Assembly: GCA_935421135.1 (NCBI GenBank)
Contig: OW285187.1
Location: forward strand, 7,006,001-7,070,000
Length of the DNA: 64,000 nucleotides
Reading direction: 5' to 3'
DNA from: Bugulina stolonifera
Taxonomy: Eukaryota; Bryozoa; Gymnolaemata; Cheilostomatida; Bugulidae
Under the pieces are notes generated by a model, which searched no databases, had not been told where the DNA came from, and was given only the letters and a program-made list of their open reading frames with translations. Shown piece by piece: positions 36,146-48,520 of the stretch. The stretch's first letter is position 1; each line of letters opens with the position of its first letter. The position numbers and the translations under genes were made by a program.

Positions 36146-38326
36146 GTAGGTTTGAAGTCGTTCGTTTTAGTCAGTGTATTAGTTCGTCGGAGACTTTTGA
36201 AGTTGGAATTTCCGCTGATGAAAATAGTTTTACTCTATTATTTTTATTTGACTGAAAAGTGGATAAATAAAGTTCCCATTCCGTTTGTAATTATAGAGGC
36301 AGAGGTAACTTTTGAAAATTGTAATAAATGGCTGCTGCCTTTGTCGAGCAAACTGTCTGGTAGCGAAATGTCGACATGGCCTACTTTTGACTTTGACTTC
36401 ACCAATCTAACATAAGTTTGTAACTTTGCTGTAGAGATACTTGCCATCCCAAAATGTCACGAACATGACTATACTAGTAGTTTTAATATGTGCGCTGAAT
36501 GTGCTGTCTTCATTAGTAATATAGTTCGTAAGCCTGCACTTTAGTTTTGCATTATTGTATATTTGGTACATTTACATGTACGAGTAATACATTGTAGCAT
36601 ATCCATTACCTGCAATACATTGTAGTATATCCTTTACCTACAGTACATTGTAGTATATACTTTACCTACAGTACATTGTAGTATATCCTTTACCTACAGC
36701 ACATGTGCATTTAAAACATTTAGCCCAGTTTTTGGAGTTGTCACTTCGGCTGACTGATTATGTGCTAAGAAGCTTACATAGTTAAATGTATTTAATAATG
36801 TACCCGTACATTTAGGTACATTTTTGTACACATACTATACCAGCAGTATACAGTGTACAGTATAATATACACTGTAACTACATGTACATGTATATAATTG
36901 TTTACTGGTTAGTGTATGTAGTACTATACTATGTGATATAAAGCTGTATATTATGTATGTAATAAATAGTAGGCCACGTTTGTAGCAATTCGGTCGTATA
37001 TTAGATAACAATATATTTATGCATGTAATTATTACTAGAATGTCTATACAGGCATCTTTAATGTATCAACCCGATAGATTAGTGTGTAATATCAGCTCCA
37101 ACTCGCTACGATAATATGTCACGTCGAACTTGTATTCCCGTCTTGACACTTTATTCTGCTGCCGTTTTTTTCTCTCTGTCATACAGGGAAGTGAAATGTG
37201 TTATATTAGTTCAACATTAGTTGTAACATCAGTTATGTGACTGACGTTGTAGCCTTCAGCATATATTGTCATAGTATTAACTAACTAAATTCATATGAAC
37301 ATCAGTATCACACATTGTTGTACTTTTCTCCAGTGATTCCACATACATGTTAATACCCTACTCACTTGGGAAGACAATTCCAAAATGATGTTGCTTTGCA
37401 ATAAAAGGTAGAATATGCAACGTACCGGAATTAAATAAATAGCAGTAGCAAGTAGCAGTAATCATTCGTATATAAATACTGTATCTTTGAGGCCAAATGT
37501 AGAATTTAGATCAGGTGTTTCCGGCTAAGAGTTAACACTGTTTCATACTTTGTATGGTGCAGATAAAATAACGTAAAATAGTGTGTATATTCAGTAGTTG
37601 TCTCCTCCTTTCTCTGGTTTCACATTATTGTACTTCTAAGTGTGACGTTGGTTGCTGGCCGTATCTCGATTCCAGCAAATAGCACTTAGTTATAAATATA
37701 ACATTTTGCTTTTTTATTCTCTTATTTCATATTCATTCCATTAAGACAAAGTATTGATCATTTTATGATAAAGACTATTAAGGTATTTTCTACTAAGTAT
37801 TTATGTCTATAGATTTAACCCTATGGTAATATTCAGATTTAATTGAAAATCCTTATCGCTAAATCTTCAATGTTAATTGTTGAACAAATATCAGTAAAGA
37901 ATGGAGTCAAATATGTGAGCTAGATGTTTCTCAACTTACAATATATACCTGCAGGCTTATCCACTCAACAAGTGACATTTCAATCATTTACAAGTTCAAG
38001 TACTGCTCTAGACATATAACAGCGTATTTTAATATTATTAAGTTGATTATAAAAATAAACTATAATGTCGTAATACATCTTTTGAAAGGACCTGTTGTAA
38101 TTCTATGACGACTGGATTTAGCTACTTGTTATTCGTTGAGAACATTTTGACTTAGGTGAGTCGTTGACTTGCTCCTCCCGTCAGCACTATATGGGAATTA
38201 GTTCACTTACGTCTTCTGTCTGCACTTATTGGGAATTAGTTAACTTACATATCACAGCTAAGGACAGGTTGGTTTTGCTGCTGGTATATTCACTGGTATT
38301 GAATGTATGCACGGAATTCAAGGACA
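36146..38326 (+). other. Interval between V2 and V3
   Basis: AT-rich, apart from a 28-bp tandem repeat at 36587-36710. Just before V3 lies a duplicated GGGAATTAGTT motif (38192-38246). Confidence 0.45.
36587..36710. repeat. 28-bp tandem repeat
   Basis: Four copies plus a partial fifth of a unit containing TACATTGTAGTATAT and CCTTTACCTACA; the first copy is the most diverged. It lies about 440 bp downstream of V2. Confidence 0.9.
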
Positions 38327-38574
38327 ATGGGGAAACCGAGTTCTCCCGGTGAAAATGATCAGTCTGTGTACATATTGAGTGGATCTAAGCCTATTTTGGT
38401 CTCAAATAGCCTTAGGGCCGAGGAAGCTGTATTGCGGCGTAAAATGATGTCGGTACGCAGGAGGTACTACGTTTACTGGAAAGAATGCTCCAAGAGTGGT
38501 TCATCGGAGAGGCTAAATGATATGGGTGGTTCCTCCATGGTTAAGCTACCGGATATCGGTGGTTCTTTCTTCGT
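38327..38574 (+). CDS. V3: candidate alternative first exon
   Basis: ATG GGG AAA (A at -3, G at +4) opens 82 codons ending at TTCGT|GTAAGT in phase 2, a strong donor. An in-frame ATG at 38303 is possible but has T at -3. The protein has a basic helix-like centre (AEEAVLRRKMMSVRRRYY) and a Gly/Ser-rich end. Joined to 52186 the junction codon is GTC. No family is recognised. Confidence 0.55.
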
Positions 38575-41282
38575 GTAAGTAGTGTGGTGCGCATTAAATG
38601 TTAAATTTTAACATAATTATGGTGGTCCCATACTTTGGTGGTTTTCTGCTGTGAATATAGTTGGAGATGCTAGATTGTAGACTGTGTTCAGTATAATTCA
38701 ATATTAGGTATTCGACATACATAGGCATGCATGATGCATTTCTATGTATATCAAATACCTAGTATGCATCACTATTTATTCTAGTGTATAATTTACTACG
38801 CTACTAGTGCAATAATATAACTTATATTTCTGATAGCAACATATGTAGGCCTACATGTAGTATGTAAACATTTTCTTGCATGTAGTAAAACTTATTCATC
38901 AACTTACTCTGTATGTTTTCAGAACAAATGTTAACCAGTGTAGTTCGAACACAGATGCTCAAATTACAATCAGTGGCAAACAAATGAAAATTATGTAGTA
39001 TATTTATTGTAACACACATGCAAATGTACATGTATTACAGTGTTATGGATTCCAGATTAAAATTAATATTTGAAAAGGACGACATGCTACAAGTATCACT
39101 TTTTCTGTCATTTAAACTAATCATATCAGTATACACTAACCAGTAGAAATATTTCCAATCTAATCTCTAACATCTATTATTATATAATGCAGATTGAAAT
39201 ACAAGATCCAGGGGCCAGTACTATAAGTCATATTCACTTGATTATGTGTTTGGATGAATGTAATTGCAAAGAAAGGACAACTCCTCAATTGCTATTTGAG
39301 TACACATTTAACATCATAACAAGTGAATTAGTATATTATGCTATATATTATGAGTGTATGCTGTTACGTACGCGTATATGTCATTATATTATGCACTTTA
39401 ATTTGCTGGCATTTGTGCTCACCTTCTAATGGATAGTTGTGTTTATTATGTTTTGTAATGATAGAAAATGGCTTATTCTCACCAACATACCGATATCATT
39501 AGTGTGATAGGAAATATTACATTATGTTAAAGGGAACTAGTACAATGTACATGTAGACAGAAAGAATACTATTCTGTGACACATGGAATTATGCATTATG
39601 TAGAGAGTAATATACGTGTAATATGATGTATTTATGGATTATATGTAGACAAGAATACTACTTGTACAATTATAATATAGCGTAGATATGGAATTACATA
39701 TATACAGGAATATTATATGTAGAAACTATACGTAGACAGGAGTATGTTGCATGTAGAACTACTATGGAATTATATGTAGACAGGAATGCTACTTGTAGAA
39801 TTATAATATAATGTAGATATGGAATTACATATATACAGGAATATTATATGTAGAAACTATATGTAGACAGGAGTATGTTGCATGTAGAACTACTATGGAA
39901 TTATATGTAGACAGGAATGCTACTTGTAGAATTATAATATAACGTAGATATGGAATTACATATATGCAGGGATATGATACACTGTATGTAGATATTAGTA
40001 AATCTATTAAAGCTCATCATAATCCACATTTATTAGAATATTCTATTCAAATGTTTATTGAACTATAATTACTATGTGAAGGGAGTAGAGTGTATACAAT
40101 AGACTGGACAAATGATAATAGAAGAATACAACTCCAAACCACACTATATATTAATAAGACAACTCCAGATGAAGCAAATTAATTTTATAGACATAAACTA
40201 ATATTGTGTGTTGGTTCTGTTTCACCAAGTAATAGTTTGTAATTGTTGACATTTTGAAGTCACCAAGATGTAGGTATGTTAGATATAATATAATATGACA
40301 AGTTAAATATACAGTGATGTAAGTAGCCCTATATCATCATATCATGTATTTACTGGAATATACAAGTACATATAACGTCAGACACAACGTCAGCCTGTCT
40401 TGGCCTTAATTATATTTGCTTGCTTGACATGGTGTATTGTTTCGCAGGAGTAATTAATTCCCCGAATGCATAGTTTAGGTAACACTGAACTGTGAAGTGT
40501 CACCTCTAATGGCCCTCACCCACTTACCTGCCTCACTAACCTCTCTTAAGACTCTCCAACCAACTCTAATTTATTTTAATAGTTAATTTCTTTGCTGTTA
40601 AATGAAGTGTATGTCTCTACCTTGCTGAGTTTATTTACCAGTTGTGACAAAGACAATAGGCTGTAGCATATCTATTGGTTATATTTGTGTATTGCATTGA
40701 GATTTTGTGTAAATAATTAACTGCGCATTTAATGTTGAAGCAGAATTCATTATAACCCTGTGTTTACATAAAACAATGGTAGCTGGTAATGTATAGTTTA
40801 CGCTATTGGCAGCGCAACAATCGAGTTGTGTTGTTGTTGGGTATCTTGGATTGTTAAATGACATGCATCGGTGTATAATGTGATCAGGTAGTTGATATAA
40901 TGGTAGATGCATTATTTGCAACAATGTTGATACATTTTACTTCTAACAATGGCATTCATCGAATGTCTATAATTAATTTGCTGTTGGTTATTGTATTTCC
41001 ATTGATTTGATTTAGATAGATCTCATATTTATTAATGAGTGCATGATTTCGCTCTTTGGATTGCTGCCGCACTTCGACTCGCACTTGCAGGATTTCGTTT
41101 TCTAACTTCGCAATTAGACATTGTGTCGTCCTATCCGTGTGACAGTTGACATGGCTGTAGTTGTTCAGCCATCTTGTTAGTTTAAGAGGAGGTATAAACA
41201 CTGTCTGCTTCCGAACTCTGGCAGGAAGTAAGGACTAACGTTACGCTCACTTAGATAGCCGTAGTTCTACACATAGGGAAGT
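38575..41282 (+). other. Interval between V3 and V4
   Basis: AT-rich, with a 131-bp tandem repeat at 39640-39975. Near its right end a minus-strand frame (41201-40956) encodes a coiled-coil-like stretch (AKLENEILQVRVEVRQQ) but has no ATG in frame. It is listed as an observation only. Confidence 0.45.
39640..39975. repeat. 131-bp tandem repeat
   Basis: About two and a half copies; TATATGTAGACA starts recur at 39640, 39771 and 39902. Copies differ at a few bases only. Confidence 0.9.
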
Positions 41283-41413
41283 ATGACGGGTGCATCATTT
41301 CATAGTAAAAGGATCACCAAGTACTTTCCCAACATGCCGTATGATAGTACAAAGTTAAAGTTTCGGCAGACGCCTGAACCGGATATTCTGAGACAGCTGG
41401 AACGTCATGTACG
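41283..41413 (+). CDS. V4: candidate alternative first exon
   Basis: ATG ACG GGT opens 43 codons (MTGASFHSKRITKYFPNM) ending at GTACG|GTATGT in phase 2. An in-frame TAG lies nine nt upstream and no acceptor precedes the ATG, so this is an initiating exon. A is at -3. It can join V5 (43390) or the constant exon (52186) in phase; either gives a CGC junction codon. A 33-bp direct repeat follows the donor. Confidence 0.6.
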
Positions 41414-43389
41414 GTATGTTCTATTGGTTCATTGACCTCTGTATCCGGTGTGTTCTACTGGTTCATTGACCTCTGTATGCACATTATCTGTAGGGACAGT
41501 GTTAGAATGTGAGTGGTTGTCTCTTGGTGTATAGCATGTGACTATCATGCATTGTCCTAATTTGTAGCCAAGTAAAAGTGGGTATAAATAAAAAGGACTC
41601 ACAAAGACTAGTTCTGATTCAAACTAATGACAATGTTTTTTAATAAATTGATGCGATTTATACCGAGATTTTGAATGGACAGATATTTCTCCAATAACAT
41701 TCATCAGATATCTATGTCTACGTCAAGTGTGAACGATACCAGCCTTTTTTGTATAACTCACTTTTATTAATTTTTATCTCATGGCCTGCTTGAAAAATCC
41801 TCCGAAACTTCAATAATCATATACCTCTTGTCTGAACTTCATCTCTTCCCAGCATGCCATTCATTGTTCGTTATTAACAGGAAAAATAATTATAGGAATT
41901 CCCATATGTACATTCACAGATTAAAACCGTTGATTTCCAAGATGGCAAAATATTCTTGATCCACTGCTTTTCACCTAATCCAAAATATCACGTTATTCTG
42001 ATGCCTTTAGCTTTGTCAAAATACTGTGTGGTTATCCATTTTTCATGAAAGAGTGCCCTGGAGATGTCTAGTAACGTACCTGCATGGAACACTATTTGGC
42101 CTATATGAATCTGCATAATACTACACTACTTATTGCACGTGTAGCTAAGCTAAGCTACAATGGGAACTATTTTTCATAGGTTGCATGCTTTGCACATTAA
42201 TTTTAAATAGCCGTAACTACTCGTCTCGTAATCAAGGGTTGGCAATAATTGTAGGTTAATAAAATTTACTATAAAATCAGTTTGATTGTCAAAAATAATT
42301 ACCATGTCTTGTACATTGAAAGATTTTGGGTTCTACAATTATACAATCTGCTTTTATATAGCGTACAAATTATATTCATTTAGCAATAAAGGTATTGATA
42401 TGGATCATTATTCCCCAGAAATTTCTATAATGTCACAACTACAGATACCCAATAGTCTAATACTGCATGATTATTGTATACCTGCGTATATACTGCAGGT
42501 AAAGTTTATACTGTATAGTTATTTCTCTCATGTGGCCACTCGTGAGGTGCTCTCCTTACGTCAAATCTAGACCCCATTATTTTGCGCTATAAATAAATCG
42601 ACGATGATTCCAAATAATAACACCCAGTCCGTACATTGATTCTATGTGTTGATGCAGAATAACGGGATCAATAACTGATGAAGAAGATAAAAACTTGTCT
42701 TTACAAAGGTAGTCATAATGCTGCCGATGATGAACTGTTTCCTATTAACAATGATGCCTTAGATCTTTGACTGCGGACATGATAATCAATTGATTTTATT
42801 ATTGTATTCTCTCACTACTTTGACTTTGGTACATGGAAACACAAATATTCTTTGTTGTATTTTCATATCTGAATAACTCCAAGTTATGCCTGAGGCATGT
42901 CCAACTGGGAGTTGCAAGAAACACGTGCAGGGCGTAGTTTTCAATAAAACAAACATGAGGCTTTAGCCTTTTTCTAACAAAGCATTAGAAGGTTTTTGAT
43001 ACTTCCTGATGGACTTCTGTGTGATTCTATTTTGATAAAATTTTAGATAAGATCTATTTTCCATTGAGTTTTATACGTTTATTGCTACAAACATCGTTCT
43101 TCACAGGTAGATCCAATATTTGGTATGTTTTACATTCATCCGCTATAGTTATACCAACTTATCATCCTTGGAATTGCCTGGGGTTCAAACCTATAAAAGT
43201 GAGTCAAATACCAGCATAGTAATCCATAGTTAATGGTCGACATATCCACCAATTGATCAGAACTGAGTCTACACAAAAAAATAGGAAATTATCTTCTCTT
43301 TGTTGGAAGGTGGCATACTGTTTAAATACCATAGTAATTAGTTACTAGCATACCATCTCATAAACATGTTGTTGTTTCTCCCACTACAG
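41414..43389 (+). other. Interval between V4 and V5
   Basis: AT-rich. It begins with two copies of a unit containing GGTTCATTGACCTCTGTAT (41416-41481). No other coding or repeat feature is supported. Confidence 0.45.
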
Positions 43390-43704
43390 CACATTTGCCA
43401 GCTCTACGATGTCTATGAACGACTACGTAACATACTTTAAACGTAATATGGAAATACTGCGGCAGAAACATTTCTCCTCCATGGAATATGCTTTGTCTTC
43501 GCAAATAGATAAAAGGAGTTTTAGACATTCGCTAAAATCTAGAAACCTAAGTGGTGAACCAGCAAGGCAGGGTAAATCCAAAGACAGAATATCTTTGTCA
43601 CAAATACTTTTTGATGAAAGCTATGAGCAGATAACTCCTAAAGTCAAACAGGCAACTCAACGACGCGATCGCTGTCGTCTTGCACCTGTCATTCGTACCA
43701 ATTC
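43390..43704 (+). CDS. V5: symmetric phase 2-2 exon or first exon
   Basis: A strong acceptor (TTGTTTCTCCCACTACAG) ends at 43389, and the exon then reads in phase 2 for 105 codons to donor AATTC|GTAAGA, again phase 2. It can therefore be the second exon of the V4 module, or a cassette that may be skipped without a frame change. An ATG at 43409 (A at -3) could also start it. The product is basic with possible helices (YVTYFKRNMEILRQKHF, then VKQATQRRDRCRL). No family is recognised. Confidence 0.6.
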
Positions 43705-45876
43705 GTAAGAGGTTGTGCCCTAGTATAGAGAGTGCTGCACTGTAGCAGCTTATAGAAGCATGTAGTGTAGTAATATAGCCTGCAGGTAGTATGCACAGCA
43801 CTGTAGCTAGTAATAATTAGTAAAATATGCTCAATTGGTTTTGTAGAATAGAATACAAATTCAGCAGAATATTTAGTCTATTTTCATGTATATAGATGGA
43901 ACTTAGAATTGTTTCCTCATTCTCGTTGTGCTCACCAACACTCGTTGTAATAAAAACTTTAAGTTATCCTCTCTTTGATATTTCAAAATTTGGTTCTGCG
44001 ATTTTTGAGTTATCCTGTCATGATCCATGTCACAATCATTAATTATAATATAAGATATATATGTAATAATTATAATATAATATAATATAATATAATATAA
44101 TATAGCGTAATATAACGTAATATAACGTAATATAACGTAATATAACGTAATATAACGTAATATAACGTAATATAACGTAATATAACGTAATATGGCTTAA
44201 GGTAATATAATATTATGGAAATCAAAGCACAATGTAGATAAAATCTCATTACTAACAATTTCATATTTTTCATCTCTTGAGGGTTCTTACAGAACACGAA
44301 ACCATTAGTTATAAAATGGTTTTTTCTACTTTGGTTTCAATAATATTATATTTTAGCTCTAAACTTATTTTGTTGAGTACTTTTACCATTGCTGCATCTT
44401 TAGATGGTATATAAAGCTTTCAATATAGGAAAAAGTTGGTGAAGCATCAGCTACTAGCAGTGTAAAGGTGAAACATCTAACAATGTAGCTAGTAGAGTAC
44501 AGTATTTCAGACAATGGAGAATATGTACTGATGATCTCATTATTTGGATAAAAATTTCGGCACAGTTTATTCTTCCACTGGTATGCTGTTGGTCATCGGA
44601 GAGGATTGAAAACTTGCTTTGATTGGTCCTTCTGTTGGTCTTCCTATTTCCTCATTGCATTATTTGACCTACAGTTGATTGGATCTCTTCATATACTAGT
44701 ATTTAGTATGTAATAGTCTAGCACAGCGGCTCTTAGCATGATAATTATGTTCGATCATGATCATCTTCCACAGACTCTATGGAACTTGATTTATTGACCT
44801 CATTTGGTACACTGAGACATCATTGGGCACAAAAGGAAAAATAACTTCCTAATATATAATAAATATATTATAATAAATTTATTTTTTGTTTTGACTATAA
44901 AATAGAGTAATTTAGATTAGTAAGAAGTCGCAATGTAATGTATGATTTCTATATGTACAGTTTGCACTAATTCAAAGTGAAAACATAATGGGCACCTGTT
45001 TCAGTAAAGTTTGGAGCAAATTTCGATTATTCTTCAAGGGGACAATAACTCCCAATTTGTATGCAATCCCACACATACATGTAAGTACAATGTAGGTATA
45101 ATGCATCATGTTGCATTGTACACATTGCATTAACATGTCTACCCTGCATGAATGTGGTATACATGTAGAAGCTTATCTTTTAAAATTCTGCAAAAGGATA
45201 ACCAGTCATATTTCAAATGTAGTCAAGCACCTGTTACCACCTGCTACCACCTGCTACCACCTGCTATGACAATCAGTGACTTGACTTTACCTGCAGACAG
45301 TTCAGTTACACTATACATAATACATACTACAGACTATATATTTAGTAAATTACATTGCCTTGCATAGGCCTACACCTATATTGAACATTATTACATTAAC
45401 ACTTGAGTCAGCACCTGTATAAGTACAATAATTGCTTACGTAACATGTTTAACTTTCAGTCGTGGCTTATATTTGAAACCAGACTCTCTATTTAAATATT
45501 AAACCAAAGGTTTTTGCTTCAGATTTGCACTTAATTTAAATTGTATCAACTTGAGTGTTACTATAATACGAGAGATAAATCTCATTAACTGCAAAGTGTG
45601 CTATTGATACCGTGTATGTACTGATTGTATTAGCAGTTATTTAGCCAGTCACTATTCAAACATCTTTATACCATTTAGCTTTCTTTACATTCAATGGGTG
45701 AAATCAAACCTAATAGACGTCATTTATGTGTTCAATCTAACAAACTTTTATTAGAGAGTGCAAACAACGATAGATCTATCACGTCTTGGGGAAATAGAGA
45801 CCTACACTCGCATTGTCTTCAAAAGCTGCTGTAATGTTCAATGTGTTAACTTAACTAGGTATTACTGTGACTGACA
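43705..45876 (+). other. Interval between V5 and V6
   Basis: AT-rich with a simple-sequence array at 44071-44190 and three copies of CCACCTGCTAC-like units near 45235-45267. I see no gene. Confidence 0.45.
44071..44190. repeat. TATAA pentamer passing into a TATAACGTAA decamer array
   Basis: Six TATAA pentamers (44071-44100) run directly into nine decamers (44101-44190), each a TATAA next to a changed CGTAA copy. The arrangement suggests the decamer arose by mutation of one pentamer and then expanded. Confidence 0.95.
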
Positions 45877-46082
45877 ATGACCATGTTTCCGAAGCTTGGA
45901 GGTAGTACGTCAGAATCGTTAACGACGCAAGGACATAAATGTACTCTACCTAACGCTAAGTACTGCCTATTGGATTTTTCAAATATTAATTCGCACGCTA
46001 ACCTCGCTAGAATGAAGGCTGCTAAAACTTCTAAGTCGTACTGTTGGGTTCCGATGAGTGTCTGTACAATGTATACTAGTTG
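45877..46082 (+). CDS. V6: candidate alternative first exon
   Basis: ATG ACC ATG opens 68 codons (MTMFPKLGGSTSESL, then MKAAKTSKSYCWV) ending at AGTTG|GTGAGT in phase 2. An in-frame TGA ends six nt before the ATG and no AG lies between, so the exon cannot be entered by splicing in this frame upstream of the ATG. A is at -3. Joined to 52186 the junction codon is TGC. No family is recognised. Confidence 0.6.
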
Positions 46083-48127
46083 GTGAGTTTCCTACTCTAA
46101 TAGTCTCTGTTATATCATTGTTGTCTCTTTTTTTCATTTGTGTTGGAGAGTAAACGTATATACAGTAGGTGTTCACTGAAAACCTGTTGGCTTGTAAAAA
46201 TACGATTCAAAATTTGTATCTGTCCTCATATTCACTTTTTCATTAATATTTTATCAAACATTTAGTCGAAGACTGATATCTATAAAACATCCCCTCACTA
46301 AGGAGTTTGCTTAGGCTACTTTGATATACCATTCCATATTTAGAATAACATAGTTGTGTATAACAGGTACATCTTTCTTGTCTAATGTCTGAACTTTGAG
46401 GTCTTAATGGATTGGATTGCATCTGAGTACTGTTGCTGTTATATAGTTAATATGCAGTTTTAATTAAACATATGACTTTCATACCTCTATAGACTGGTTG
46501 TAGATAACGTATGTATATGTATTCATGTTGCCCACCCTTGTACTTGAGTGCTTTGGTTTATCGCAAAAATATTTAAACATAAAATGCTAATAGCACCTTT
46601 ATCTTATGGGCTACCAAAGTATAAATGCTGCAAATCTTCAAAATTACTGGACAGATAAAGACAATAACTGTATTGGCACCAGAGGTTTTTGAGTCAAGAT
46701 ACTTGTTGCACATGAATGTGGTCCAATACTCTGCCGTGTTATCTTTTCTAGCACATTCAATCATCTCCATGAATAGAATCCTACCAAACACAAGGAACAC
46801 AGGCAACCAGTATAATGTTATAATGTCCAGTTTAACTTTGAGTTTAACTTTGATGACATTGAATTAAAATGTAGATATATTATGCAGTATATTTTGATTA
46901 CAATGCGCGTACTAATAATACTATTGTATTATTTTATTGCATTATGTGTAGATAATATGGAGGAAATTGTTATAAAATATAGCGTTCAGGTGGCCATTCC
47001 CATGTTCCTATCCGATGTTATACCACATTATGTGATAACACCATCATATCTATCGTGTCAGGGATGTAAGTGTATATCTGTCTGTAGATTGTGTATATGG
47101 TATTTAGATGTGTAGGTTGACATGTCATTCTTCTCTCTGCGTATTGCTTGTTGTATTAATATGAGTTTGAGGAATAAAAATACTCAAAATAGTTGATTAA
47201 CTTGGATAATGTTTCCGTGTTGAATGAGAACTAAACAAAAATAACTCATGAGCTCATACTGTATTTACGTTACAAGGTTATTTATGCTCGCCAATGGTTG
47301 TATATGCTGGTATTAGGTGTATACATGTATATTATATTCCTTACTATGTATCATAGTTGTACTAATATAAAAGCTTGAGTAAAGCAATTTTAATTTTGCA
47401 ATGGGAAGTTGTGCTCTCTCTCTCTTCAATATTGGGCTATTATAATGCATACAAGTTATGCAATTGTAAGTGGTGAGATTAATATTAATAACATAATAGG
47501 TTAATATATTATATGAATGATGTATGAATGGGTTGAACAGACTGTATGGCTGAATAGTTTAGTTATCAAACATTTTATGCTTTTATTGAGCAGATAATCG
47601 CTGCTACAGTAGAGTTGAGTGCACTGTTATTCTTTATATTCAACTGGCTAAGAGAGAACAAACAATAATACACTTGTATTTCTAAACTTGTTGTTATGCT
47701 ATTGGTAAATTTAAAGATTGGTTCTCTAACCGTATGACCGGCCTATATAATCAAACATAATAATACATGGCGCTGTGATGTATGCATTTCTACTATACAT
47801 AAAAACTGATTCATATTTCATGTTATTCAATTGAATATTGCTCGACAAAAGGTACAACTATATAGCTTGGCATTTGCTATTTGCTTAGTAATAACGAGGT
47901 GTAGGGCAGCGGCAGCATCAGCGTTGTCAAAGGTTACGAGTATAGACTAAATTAGTATCCAATTCTGAAGTAGTTCCTTCTCAGGTTCTTTGATTTCTCT
48001 GAGATACGGATTGATAATTTTAATTTACAAGCTGATAGTAACTTGACTATGAGTGTATCAAGTGCTGCGAGGCAGTTGGAGTGCTGACACCAAGTGGATA
48101 TATATCATAGAATAGCACCTACGTAGA
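46083..48127 (+). other. Interval between V6 and V7
   Basis: AT-rich. Frames at 46573-47115 on both strands have no splice support or domain and are taken as chance. Confidence 0.45.
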
Positions 48128-48184
48128 GTGTCACCCCCATCTGGTGACACCTGCCTTTAGTGACACTTACGTAGAGTGGCACAT
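48117..48184 (+). promoter_or_regulatory. Palindrome and direct repeat just upstream of V7
   Basis: GTGTCACC and GGTGACAC form a perfect 8-bp inverted repeat around seven bases (48128-48150). TACGTAGAGTG occurs twice, at 48120-48130 and 48168-48178, and the second copy ends eight bases before the ATG. The TGACACCT inside resembles a T-box half-site (TCACACCT) with one difference. The regulatory role is inferred. CCTGCCTTTAG at 48150-48160 could instead be a splice acceptor for V7. Confidence 0.4.
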
Positions 48185-48185
48185 C

Positions 48186-48520
48186 ATGTCAGTGGCTACT
48201 AAGAGAAGAGTCATTCTCAAAAACCTGATGCATATCAACTCTAGTGTGGATACAAGGCAGAGAGCTAGTACAGGCGTATTGGTACAGGTGACAGCAGACG
48301 TATGGCCTGTGGCACCACGACCTCGCACTAGAGGGACGGGAGCAGCCCTACCCTTTCAGAAGAGGGTCCAGAGAGCTATTGGTCACATCTCAGGCATAAA
48401 GAGCAGGTGTAATACACCCGTGTCACGTGGTAGATCTCATGTCACTACGGCAACCGTCCATACTTTTGAGGAAGAGCCTTCCAGCGGCATGCCTTCCCGG
48501 ATTACATTGAGATATCGGCG
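48186..48520 (+). CDS. V7: candidate alternative first exon
   Basis: ATG TCA GTG opens 111 codons ending at CGGCG|GTAAGG in phase 2, a strong donor. Composition is clearly exon-like, GC-rich against an AT-rich background. The product is strongly basic (KRRVILKNLMH, then PRPRTRGTG, then LRYRR). A is at -3. A possible acceptor at 48160 would enter the same frame in phase 2, so this exon might also be internal. Joined to 52186 the junction codon is CGC. No family is recognised. Confidence 0.6.

Noticed and set aside
36244..36447. 67-codon minus-strand frame near V2
   Set aside because: Plausible composition in its first half, but no GT donor at the change of composition and no homologue recognised.
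46573..47115. Overlapping frames on both strands between V6 and V7
   Set aside because: Hydrophobic AT-rich composition, mutually overlapping, no splice signals in phase.
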